DNA of 64,000 bases from Prevotella sp. P5-92 (GTDB taxonomy: Bacteria; Bacteroidota; Bacteroidia; Bacteroidales; Bacteroidaceae), in the NCBI RefSeq assembly GCF_002251245.1, contig NZ_NPJG01000007.1, positions 1 through 64,000 on the forward strand. Direction: 5' to 3'. A model generated the notes under the pieces. The model was not told the DNA's origin. It saw nothing but the letters and a program-made list of their open reading frames with translations, and ran no database searches. A program made the position numbers and the translations under genes. Each line of letters starts with the position of its first letter. Positions within the stretch are counted from its first letter, which is position 1. Positions 28,201 to 32,725 of this stretch are shown one piece after another.

Positions 28201-29723
28201 GCTACGTCCTTTCATTAGAGGGCGGTTCGCTCTACGGTCAGGGCAACACAATCCACCTCCGCTATGTGTCTGCCGAGAGAACAATTGAGGGACAATACTC
28301 CCTCTTCTCACTGCCATTTGACATGGACTATGGGACGGACGATAAGGGCGTAATGCCTTTCGTTACTACCACCACCTACGATTCAAATAACAATGTTACG
28401 GAAAAAGCCGTTGCCCCATTCTCTCGATACGAGTATGACGGTGAGGCACGAAGCCACTATAAGTACAGCTTTGCAGAGAGCAACTCTACATGCTGGAAAC
28501 AGCTCACTACAGCTACCCGAACAGCTAACGAGGGTATGCTCATCGACCGAGGCTCTACAGCTACAAAGCAAACACTTCGCTTCACCGCATACGGAGCGAC
28601 TGCCGCTGACTATCCTTATCGCGAGTCTGCCGATGAGGATTATGTCACCCTCACTCAATATGACGACCGCACATCAACCGGCGGCGGCTCTGACTTTACC
28701 TCTGTATATAATATGGGATGGAATCTCAAGGGCATGCCTTATCTCATCAGTGCATATCCAATATCCAAACAGATGGAAGATGGCTCCTATGCCATGAATG
28801 TGCCGCATGTCATATACACTATGGAACCCAAGGGAAGCTATGTGACGAAGCGATCGTGGGAATCTGATAACACACTCTCGCCCGGAGATGCCTTCTTCAC
28901 ACAGACGGCAACCATCAACGATGTAGAGAAACTCCAATTTGCCCAGCTCTTCTATACCTCTTCTGCTACTCCTAACACGGCCAGCACCCGTTCCGCCCTC
29001 AACATCTACTTGTCTTACGCAGATGCAACAAGTGAGGATGCCTCTAGGAGCGTTGGCGTTTCACATGCGGCTGGCGTTGTCAGTCTGCAGCCAGTGGATA
29101 ACACCTCTGACGAGTACGCATCCTTGGTATATTCCATCAACCGCGACGGAGCGAAGTTCATGTCGATGAATCCCGCTATCCCCGACATAGCCGTATGCGG
29201 AGCAGGAGGCGAGATGATGTCGTTGGTAGGTGCTGCTCCTGTTGAAAAGGAAATATCCTTGGCTACGAGGGTTGGCTCAACCGGTCGTTACACCTTCTCG
29301 CTCGATAGGAGTGCAGGCGTTTCACCCGCCACCACCGAGGTATGGCTAAAGGACTATCAAACGGGCATTGTCACTAATCTCATGGAAGAGGCTTATACTG
29401 CCGAGATTACCGCAGGCGAGACTCCTGCATCCCCGGTGCTTACCACAGGTAGATTCTCATTGACAATCGGCGGTGTGCGTCCTGACATCGGTGAACGTGA
29501 TGAAAACAGTGCCAGATGGACAATATCCATCAACCATTGCCGTGTGTCGGTCTCTGGTCTCTCCACAGATTCCGATGTCCTCTTCTACACCACCGATGGC
29601 ATACTCCGCCATCGTGCCACTCCATTCCTTGGCAAATGCGAGGCAGAGCTTTCTCCTGGTGTATATGTAGTCAGGGCAGAGGGAAATAGCAAGGTTATAG
29701 GGCTTGTAAGGAGAGATAAATAG
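16293..29723 (+). CDS. giant beta-helix surface adhesin, probable T9SS cargo
   Basis: A 4476-residue protein; the ATG at 16293 begins a clean signal peptide (MLIKRRLY..., ending AFAQT), whereas the frame's earlier ATG at 16197 lies inside the previous gene. It has seven right-handed beta-helix modules of 350-830 residues, at about 30-551, 573-990, 1019-1853, 1872-2336, 2353-3065, 3080-3546 and 3552-3895. Each opens with a pattern like VxYV...GxSWxxA...LQxAI and most close with a pattern like D-I-G-A-Y-E or R-G-A-Y-E. Two discoidin (F5/8 type C)-like domains sit in module 3, at about 1227-1372 and 1378-1525. The last 90 residues (ending GVYVVRAEGNSKVIG) resemble a type A T9SS sorting domain. 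As the last gene of the fimbrial operon it may play the tip-adhesin part that Mfa5 plays in Porphyromonas. The gene has no frameshift over 13.4 kb. Confidence 0.88.
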   Translation: MLIKRRLYTTIIALLALCTTAFAQTGSFSGPVRYVTTSGNYANDGTSWAQAKNNLQDAIESLHDYMTRNGITEGRVYVAAGTYRPTTSTPGGDGVLYTSFLIYEGITVYGGFDAANPEATPEERIVFDADGSERTISQATGLKWRMKNTTTLSGNHSSSTEDPMKWNSLKNEYDESFTGNSYHVVWFATNTSTHSSGLNDKNRGVALAHTAGLDGFTIRDGNASNRTVPEQTDGSHAYHNSYGGGVYMVGNTVMRNCIIRQNSSSLRGGGVYMDGGGLMEQCYVTQNQSGGVGVTDGYGGGVACDDGGIVRHCLIENNAARCGGGLSIAFSSQPANDNARYASFATGCVVNNNTSSAEAGGVFMKNGGLLNHLTITYNKCVGAGVVYNNRRYGRSGGLYVDGGGMVTNSVIWGNEVAANNNVQYATYREHASTPKVKLDFVALSKYNYVDWSGTVKRTNGVYSLNEENSNTSTPGYYPDFTDVPGSAGVIDNTTATGRWNPRASSYLRHQGMQLNDYPTSGNYDTNGNDIVAAHITEDIIGNQFAPRCVLGAFVANSLNGASASVASIEDNTTPIRTVFIDPTTDAVVSLDNDATLGSSWENAFSNINDALDYVKTLKPMADSPVQILVKQGTATTAGNSYLPHIRSSFIDLPSHVRLYGGFASSLTNIDISKRNPKAYPTRITANITGSDYAENGCHIITVRHGATDVIVDGLQLYFANAQTSSVLPTLALEGGAGIAVINSYDNLPMNDIKIRNCIVANCTASQGSALFLRNTPGAVMQVDVENCIFHNNAVTRQQAATVEATGSNATLTLNHCLIRGNVGYGVMATDNANIKVKNTALHANINYGSNSGSSNLKITDLTATESNPDPNVVTFTTSSGKIELSDGATKANNMMDLGVSDAVAIAVATSKFSYHSSYTSTYPKFVNPTSNIGVNKEGDVTMYGGDPNWMPMNTNPMVNAANETGSSATDSNFGKDMTTVFFRNYGGAADIGAVENHNEVTEGDTSNEDVEGGYQPPYGKVIYVRDYRNADGTIDYSRDGDGSSWQNAINGNLESDKYTNNHNFSGVDAELYEEGYQLTGLQWAVDEAFARSLERNADNLIKYTEIPGVTHFNPGSQSTVNPNRTTIDVSTVDKSKRVQVWIGEGEYIRREGFFMRDAVDVYGGFPGKGGDPQSPGMKERVPKTSILETLTNGEVTETGVTGTGAWGPQVDDYKNNLGLYKNQISNFEPVDRTNWRIKSFSSEEVNGEGSNGRVEQAIDNSTSTYWHTIKKGTNQQHITLDLSSSQSFNAVKLYARNYKIKNILIEYCDNSPVTDYDLWTDNKKQFSYTMSNENPCYCFMGEAATARYVRINIINTYSNSYTDLKEIYLGTGTSSSDFSPLDRTQWTVEEFSTEETNGEGTTGRAAHAIDGDENTYWHTAWKDPSLPTLPQYITIDMRQEYSISQMKLISRSYKPNSITIDYSSDYSSWNTISGLTVDNELESLTDFGSTISARYIKLTVNSVYGDGKYFDPKDIQFGNNGIFVKGVSGGYTYDLNAYQMAYKTQRVLTQPYPYFKGKGNINGSTQGNNLEFDNNPINPFCVITSWDGFVIRNGRTKITHQRDGGAGVALRINGRLANCVITNNILSSKSNTRGGGIFQNGGIIENCEIDGNILNGEGGSDNNVFGGGLYQRTGTVFNTSVIHNKITGNGTRQGTGVFFENGRFYNNTITANEGPYTLYSGKWFSNGRIDVYNSIIYNNTTNNTKEFDCNTGEGNITLKNCLFKNKTTHRTFDNSYTNVDASSFVYMDDKSLSVSDLFNDPDNGDYSLKEGAIAINMGTDQLGKNMEGTADIVLPSYDAQYADRIQDCTVDIGAYEFNGAYSITPDETTSTDKAVFYVTQNGRGTGSAANPENAACWTKLQKVLDAAGRYLYSHKGDVVKKQVIVKLAGDAPTESVESGNKTYKYSGFVYRPRRSNKVTASGQEVNTRDYTIIVPHGVEVWGGYSDAYTSADDNGFYTKDSEGNYTDNRDVLKNRTTLSGVYQADDQDVNVYNVVTFTNDTYTEEGTLKTQDALKNISARAVLDGLFIEDGNADGEKQSTGQRTDTRVGGAAIVTGYAHIRNCVVQNNKATDAGGGLYLEEGALVSGSIVQYNEVTKGDGGGLYVEEPASASSENVNAATNPARIFTSDIIYNTASGAGGGISFTTDGTPNVRANSVLFWQNTGSEQSNVNGMVTPSDAGNTNLTIDDYPISFCATETTREPGINNIAVHTDVDKGVRFATETYNHDYTDSEGKAVNRMHNSYEFYNIKKYSLLARGGMEYKDYKALVESDALTAEDMANVTRTFQGNDFIDIGARAIGELVLPVATAGNLMTRIFVVKNEEDVATTSVEVMQNQTVSPYYQQEGSSFAYPMRYLDDALEYVRDARKLKKLNDAQTDSVYAYKNQEFEIILSGGTYYPMRNIKGEYVNSRGRTYLVPEGVTIVGGVEVKQTSTSDGESYYGNIASVGNLQESNVASTTFTHGNSTVVISHPEIKDIINSRKLSDINHNNIAEPWEMAVQTILSGQVVNGNSNENVYHVIACIADEKHVGGLPDATITYHDSKSEKYDSNAGNGTVPWERGVPVIIDGVEIEDGMAIGYDATAVNSKSTYYKGGAICVEGNWTTGDFLRTYTDGSGNAIERPVGYRSIPIEVRNCNFRNNGGCLGGAIFTDSELKVFACNFVQNYAKVETDKVNGTNVTYAGRGGAINASYNTVIVNSLFANNEADTNYPNDGGDLTGLGGAVLLGEYASLHMINCDVVRNLAYGYPAVYCYSANKGGDTTNPDLVKNNPHKIVNTIFWGNEVTGDSGMDKVANFAQDLNSSTKNAEMLWFCAYEAGKGNAPVNSNKNIDYRLQDYTGFGTFIPSLWTGKYNYLDADNTTIKESTEDNPDKDPGTGLNPVTCNIIIDSDNDAINGPNFINPSSKAGKAGYYTSADWMIGRINNLVDNGWTFLQQDLKGDDPKFVYIDDEGNTVSQSTSGAKAAGAGIYRRTAYDYDNVNTGETAVPIGKDEYMTYADGTGKAMLRISTDPNPTHHQTYIDLGVYEYQHVKLDPSVEDGHIDVLWVTQQERTSASVADGKTWATATSDVQRAIETLLASRNGHDKEIRMLEGRYQPVYTINGNLGFTITTDITTGVVPPDWSGSTSKGVNSLTIRGGYSKDVQGLENIHDYPVYLFASERSGVDGNLLGHVFVIGDVRQRESSGSSTDNKVTTNVKDYVVPVYLDGLTFCNIKSKPHKDIAGNSCSGGAAVFYKDQKIDDNTFVGKSYVTENGENVSDNGVEYTQYPISGTESKYPLYKLTMNRCDFLINGATSEVPAVTIGEGGGEALIYNSVFHSNTGSPLVGTDTKVVNCTFALNGGSIQFSNTEQGKSEMHNSVLWRNNGYETTDEWTGLSSGSMTYNAISSLSPEYEVNNNVTLSSDNNNVLQGPNFFDPALSAADDDNWAKASRDFRVNPSAKIIGKASPKKYVELVKDLTGRYPYTSDVAISNANDVNDPYYVDLVKQDFDLAANTRHYGSAGMERGAYECIATLSRVLYVNPERVSSSADYNGFSWEKAYTKGNLQKAIDAAAVYSNVHNKEKSYVFVKGMATSTGETITMRDNVTLYGSLPSTTGINTGVVETTHDDGSKSYDDDKIIDYIKAMDSDRDGMASSYSKHTIVNGVKSTEDLDYCLFDGLLIGNADNGDANSSASPVVDIQKGNVALRNSIIANNEITSTNQPLVNMKSGLLYNTLIRDNKVAETSDALVSLEANGYMLNCTVVGGDLAQVTPASNAINNIMYKETDAAMPFAPYFRHSSTAYHGKIPEADVSNRNLWYQLHERTTNIEGGDNGTSKDAAGKYDGKSHVSENLKQYVDYTSDRDLLGNPRFLGTRVDKGCFETWSTGAMTESGTVDPNDLFVDADPDNYNRQNYPHEGSVVYLQPAGKLVCKNITDGAGNVTSHYFTDDNPLRPGYVLSLEGGSLYGQGNTIHLRYVSAERTIEGQYSLFSLPFDMDYGTDDKGVMPFVTTTTYDSNNNVTEKAVAPFSRYEYDGEARSHYKYSFAESNSTCWKQLTTATRTANEGMLIDRGSTATKQTLRFTAYGATAADYPYRESADEDYVTLTQYDDRTSTGGGSDFTSVYNMGWNLKGMPYLISAYPISKQMEDGSYAMNVPHVIYTMEPKGSYVTKRSWESDNTLSPGDAFFTQTATINDVEKLQFAQLFYTSSATPNTASTRSALNIYLSYADATSEDASRSVGVSHAAGVVSLQPVDNTSDEYASLVYSINRDGAKFMSMNPAIPDIAVCGAGGEMMSLVGAAPVEKEISLATRVGSTGRYTFSLDRSAGVSPATTEVWLKDYQTGIVTNLMEEAYTAEITAGETPASPVLTTGRFSLTIGGVRPDIGERDENSARWTISINHCRVSVSGLSTDSDVLFYTTDGILRHRATPFLGKCEAELSPGVYVVRAEGNSKVIGLVRRDK

Positions 29724-29757
29724 GGAATTTTGTAATATGTCATAATAATACCTAATC

Positions 29758-29827
29758 ATAATTTTAGTAGATACCCAGTATAATTTTAAGTAGATAGCCA
29801 TTATAATTTATAGTTGATACCCAAAGT
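29758..29827. repeat. three tandem AT-rich repeats of 22-25 bp
   Basis: ATAATTTTAGTAGATACCCAG-like units at 29758-29779, 29780-29802 and 29803-29827 share ATAATTT, AGTAGAT or AGTTGAT, and ACCC or GCC. They begin 34 bases after the giant gene's stop. No terminator stem is evident. Confidence 0.7.
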
Positions 29828-29857
29828 AAATGTATCACAATAGGGCAAATGGTTTAT

Positions 29858-29941
29858 GTTCCGCAGTGCGGAATGTACGTTCCGCAGTGGCGTATGTACA
29901 TTCCGCAGTGGTGAACGTACGTTCCGCACTGCGGAATATAA
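29858..29941. repeat. four tandem 21-bp repeats with TTCCGCA cores
   Basis: Units at 29858-29878, 29879-29899, 29900-29920 and 29921-29941 each start with GTTCCGCA or ATTCCGCA and end with TGTAC, CGTAC or a variant. The outermost units contain full palindromes (TTCCGCAGTGCGGAA and TTCCGCACTGCGGAA), so the array is nearly symmetric. The rest of 29724-30156 carries no gene that I can support. Confidence 0.85.
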
Positions 29942-30156
29942 CTTAATTCCCCGTTTTATCCAAATTCACTTCCCCTTTCCTTATACATTTCCATCGAGCA
30001 AGATGATACATTCACTTCAGTAATTCACAAAAACCTTAAATAAGATAAATTTTCTTTGTATTTTCGAAGATATTTATTACTTTTACGTATTTAATTCGAA
30101 ATAAATCGATATACTAATGAATATACCTCAATCAGACATATTGTCAACAAGTCGCC

Positions 30157-30558
30157 TTGGGAAAATATTCTCAAATACGGTGGCTACATACAAATACTTT
30201 TGGTTTGTATCCATTATGCAGATACATGCCAAAGAGGACTGCCAAGTCATGGAGTCTCATCCCTGGCTATCCTGTGTCGCCAGGTCATGCCCTCATTATT
30301 CCCAAACGTCATGTTGCCTCGTATTTCGATCTCACCAATCACGAGCGCGAAGCGATGAACGTAATGCTTCAGTATGTACGTCAAAAGGTTGAAGAGCGGT
30401 ATCATCCCGATGGATTTAACGTTGGTATCAATATTGGCGAGGCTGCCGGACAGAGTGTCTTCCACTGCCATATGCACCTTATTCCTAGATACAAGGGTGA
30501 TGTGCCAAATCAGAAAGGCGGGGTGAGGGGAGTTATTCCGAGTAAACAGAAGTATTGA
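30157..30558 (+). CDS. HIT-family nucleotide hydrolase or transferase
   Basis: A 133-residue histidine-triad protein. The motif VFHCHMHLIPRYKGD near the C-terminus contains the His-x-His-x-His triad with the catalytic middle histidine, preceded by YPVSPGHALIIPKRH and PDGFNVGINIGEAAGQ and followed by GGVRGVIPSKQKY, all typical of the bacterial branch acting on Ap4A-like or AMP-linked substrates. The first 35 residues do not carry the usual CxxC zinc pair (only one Cys), and the frame is open a little upstream of 30157, so the true start and N-terminus are uncertain; divergence or a frameshift upstream are both possible. Confidence 0.85.
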   Translation: MGKYSQIRWLHTNTFGLYPLCRYMPKRTAKSWSLIPGYPVSPGHALIIPKRHVASYFDLTNHEREAMNVMLQYVRQKVEERYHPDGFNVGINIGEAAGQSVFHCHMHLIPRYKGDVPNQKGGVRGVIPSKQKY

Positions 30559-30594
30559 TATAAAAAAAATTATAAATATATATCATCAATATTG

Positions 30595-30622
30595 TTTGTC
30601 TCGCAAATTATCATTATTTTTG
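30595..30622 (+). promoter_or_regulatory. promoter before the broken BRO-N gene
   Basis: TTTG at 30595-30598 and TATTTTTG at 30615-30622, 16 bases between boxes, 45 bases upstream of the ATG at 30667. Confidence 0.5.
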
Positions 30623-30666
30623 CAGACGCATACCAAAAGGTATTGCAAACTAAAGTTGAAGGCTAT

Positions 30667-30869
30667 ATGACGAAACGTGAAATATCCAAACTGTTTGAAG
30701 ACAGAAAGATTCGTACCGTATGGGACGATAAGGAAGAGAAGTGGTACTTCTCTATTGTTGAAGAATGAAAAGCAGGGACGAAGGTCTTAATGTCAACTGG
30801 GGTACAATTTGTACCCTGGTTCCGTTGGTCAGCGAAGATGGCAAAAAACACTTGCAATCTATCGTAGAG
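30667..30869 (+). pseudogene. broken BRO-N-type (phage antirepressor-like) gene
   Basis: A 33-codon frame (30667-30768) reads MTKREISKLFEDRKIR followed by TVWDDKEEKWYFSIV, which I recognise as the start of BRO-N domain proteins; the expected continuation VDVVAVLT is missing. A second frame starts at the overlapping ATGA (30765) and runs 34 codons to 30869, with LVPLVSEDGKKHLQ, which resembles a later stretch of the same family. So at least one internal deletion and a frame change have destroyed the gene. Intact members are about 270 residues. It is probably a prophage or element scar. Confidence 0.7.
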
Positions 30870-30905
30870 TGACTGCAATGAAAAGGATTGAAAACGGTCG
30901 GATTT

Positions 30906-30977
30906 GAATCATAGGGGACAGGTACATTGGTTCACTCTTTCGGGTCGATGAACTAAGTGAACCTATCCCTATGATTC
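30906..30977. repeat. nested inverted repeat between convergent genes
   Basis: GAATCATAGGG (30906-30916) pairs with CCCTATGATTC (30967-30977), and inside it GGTTCAC (30929-30935) pairs with GTGAACC (30957-30963). It directly follows the stop of the Rpn gene on the minus strand and the broken BRO-N gene on the plus strand, so it could serve as a two-way terminator. Confidence 0.7.
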
Positions 30978-30979
30978 GC

Positions 30980-31882
30980 TTATAGTTTCATTATGTCATT
31001 TTCTGACAATCCCGTTGCCTTAATGATATCTGCAATGCTTAAGCCCATCGACTTTAAGTTCTTGGCTGTTAACATAATACCTTCTGCACGACCTTCTGCA
31101 CGGCCTTTTGCACGGCCTTCTGCACGGCCAATTTCTATGCCTTTTATAACACCCTTTTCCTCCGCTGTGTCCAAACTGTTCTTCATATCACGATAGGCCT
31201 TGAGGCTATCCTCGTACTCACGAAGTTCTGTTGGGGTAAATCTTGCTATTTCTGCCACCTGGAACAGACGGTCGAAAATCTTGTCTCGAAGTGCAGCCGG
31301 GCGGTCTGTGAGTTTGGCAAGATTCTTCAAGGCGTAAATCCACTTGTCATATAGAGTGACAAGTTCGTCCTCAGTCTTGTTGAACTTGGTCACTTCAACA
31401 TATATAAACTCCAACTTGTCGTAGAAGACACGCTTTGTTGCGGTGTCGCAGAGCTGAACCTGATGGCTAATTGCCTGTTGGTCAAAGGCTTCTTCATTCA
31501 TTTCGTAATTGACCAAAGCAACGGTATAGACTGGGTCAAGCTTAAAATCCCAATCTCCCTTAGGTGCCTGTTCGCGTATAGGGTATGTAGAATAGAATAC
31601 TGTCCTGTCCTTCAAATACTTCTGCGATGCATTCTGCATCTCGACAGTGAACTTCTCTCCATCGACACTCTCACAATAGACGTCAAAAATGGCCTTGCGC
31701 TCGGTGTATATGTCACCAACGTGTTCGGAGTTATTGTATTTCAAGTCCTTGATTACCTTACGTCCGGCGAACAGGCAATTAAGGAAATTTATCAGCAGAT
31801 CCTTGTTGGGGGCTGTGCCGAATATCCGCTTAAAGCCGAAGTCGGTGAGCAAACTGATGTATCTGTCTTCTATTGCTGCCAT
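30980..31882 (-). CDS. Rpn/PD-(D/E)XK nuclease family transposase-like protein
   Basis: A 300-residue protein of the recombination-promoting nuclease (PD-(D/E)XK transposase) family very common in Prevotella and Bacteroides. It starts with the family signature ISLLTDFGFKRIFG; the active-site core is FDVYCESVDGEKFTVEMQ (about 68-85), giving the D...ExQ pattern. The tail from about 240 carries RAEG/RAKG repeats encoded by 12-bp DNA repeats and then a short helix-turn-helix-like end (LSIADIIKATGLSENDI). E. coli RpnA cuts DNA and stimulates RecA-independent recombination; the role here is unknown. It has a good promoter and ends at a nested inverted repeat. Confidence 0.88.
   Translation of the reverse strand: MAAIEDRYISLLTDFGFKRIFGTAPNKDLLINFLNCLFAGRKVIKDLKYNNSEHVGDIYTERKAIFDVYCESVDGEKFTVEMQNASQKYLKDRTVFYSTYPIREQAPKGDWDFKLDPVYTVALVNYEMNEEAFDQQAISHQVQLCDTATKRVFYDKLEFIYVEVTKFNKTEDELVTLYDKWIYALKNLAKLTDRPAALRDKIFDRLFQVAEIARFTPTELREYEDSLKAYRDMKNSLDTAEEKGVIKGIEIGRAEGRAKGRAEGRAEGIMLTAKNLKSMGLSIADIIKATGLSENDIMKL
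31081..31128. repeat. four 12-bp coding repeats in the Rpn gene
   Basis: The 12-mer CCTTCTGCACGG and close variants run head to tail at 31081-31092, 31093-31104, 31105-31116 and 31117-31128, encoding Arg-Ala-(Glu/Lys)-Gly units. Copy number can be expected to vary by slippage. Confidence 0.85.
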
Positions 31883-31912
31883 ATCATTATCTCTTTAATT
31901 GTTCTTCGGCGG

Positions 31913-31944
31913 CAAAATTATAAAGAAAATATGAAATCTCCAAA
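31913..31944 (-). promoter_or_regulatory. promoter of the Rpn gene
   Basis: On the minus strand TTTG (31944-31941) is followed 20 bases later by TAATTTTG (31920-31913), about 31 bases before the ATG. Confidence 0.7.
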
Positions 31945-32063
31945 TTTTTGGCGGAATTTCTTATGCGCCGGGGGCTTTTTATTACCTTGATTATTAGCCG
32001 CTGGCGAGATTCCCACGCTCCCAGTGGCTGCGCTGCGTTACGTAGTAGTTTGCGATATAGGAT

Positions 32064-32098
32064 ACTCCAGTTGGTTACAAATTGTAACCAACTGGAGT
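32064..32098. repeat. 17-bp perfect inverted repeat, near-contiguous
   Basis: ACTCCAGTTGGTTACAA (32064-32080) and its exact complement (32082-32098) are separated by a single A. Over 31945-32405 I see no gene. Another imperfect stem (AGCCGCTGG/CCAGTGGCT) lies near 31997-32029. The palindrome may be a terminator-like structure or the relic of a small palindromic mobile repeat. Confidence 0.8.
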
Positions 32099-32392
32099 TA
32101 TATATAAAATGTGTTTGTTTATTTAGAATAGCTTGACTCTTTCTCTCTTCAGTTCATCGTATAAGTCCACGGGGCTTAACTGCCAATAGTGGGTGTTGGC
32201 AGTGGAGTCTATTTCCCTCTATTTATTGACATCTATCATAATTAAGGCTTAATAATTGATATTCATCAATGTATCCGTTGTTTCCACCTATTCCGCCCAA
32301 CGGTATCAAGAACTTTCCGTATTCTCTCGATATTCTTTTGTTTGGGTTTTGCTAAACCAGAAGCATATTTTAAGCAAATCTCTTGGTGGTTA

Positions 32393-32413
32393 GAATAATA
32401 ATATGTATCTTTG
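32393..32413 (+). promoter_or_regulatory. candidate promoter in an otherwise empty region
   Basis: TATCTTTG at 32406-32413 fits the -7 consensus; upstream is CTTGGTGG near 32382. It directly precedes two short frames. Confidence 0.45.
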
Positions 32414-32431
32414 CAACAAAAATGAACAACT

Positions 32432-32521
32432 ATGATATACTTGAATCTGTTTCAACGGGAATCTACGGGAAGAAATGATAGACCAGTGGACGACGTGGTG
32501 ATGAATGTAACGGTTATATAA
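32432..32521 (+). CDS. candidate small protein of 29 residues
   Basis: The frame reads MIYLNLFQRESTGRND then RPVDDVVMNVTVI. It starts 18 bases after a good -7 box. An 18-codon frame starting at 32422 overlaps it. No family is recognised and the end overlaps the convergent frame at 32514-32714, so this is tentative; it may be a remnant of a longer gene. Confidence 0.25.
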   Translation: MIYLNLFQRESTGRNDRPVDDVVMNVTVI

Positions 32522-32714
32522 AACACAGAGACCTCGCCGTGTTTATTTGTTTCATCAAGCGCAGGGCACGATTGTAGTCTTCGTTCATGAAGATGGTGAT
32601 GTCGTGGGGACTGCGGGTGGTGGAGATGACGACGGAGTATTCTATGCCTCCACCAAAGAGAAGGGTGGAGGCAAGGGCGAGGAAGATGTCTTTTAATATG
32701 GTTGTTATCTTCAT
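32514..32714 (-). CDS. possible small membrane protein after the esterase
   Basis: A 66-residue frame beginning 11 bases after the carboxylesterase stop, so it would be in the same transcript. It has a hydrophobic segment at about 8-30 (DIFLALASTLLFGGGIEYSV) and a polar C-terminal half. No family is recognised. It may be real because of its spacing and the signal-like start, but short chance frames are common; confidence is low. Confidence 0.35.
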   Translation of the reverse strand: MKITTILKDIFLALASTLLFGGGIEYSVVISTTRSPHDITIFMNEDYNRALRLMKQINTARSLCFI

Positions 32715-32725
32715 ATCATGTCAAA

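Noticed and set aside
29858..29941. Possible CRISPR or iteron origin
   Set aside because: Units are directly adjacent without spacers, and no replication gene is near.
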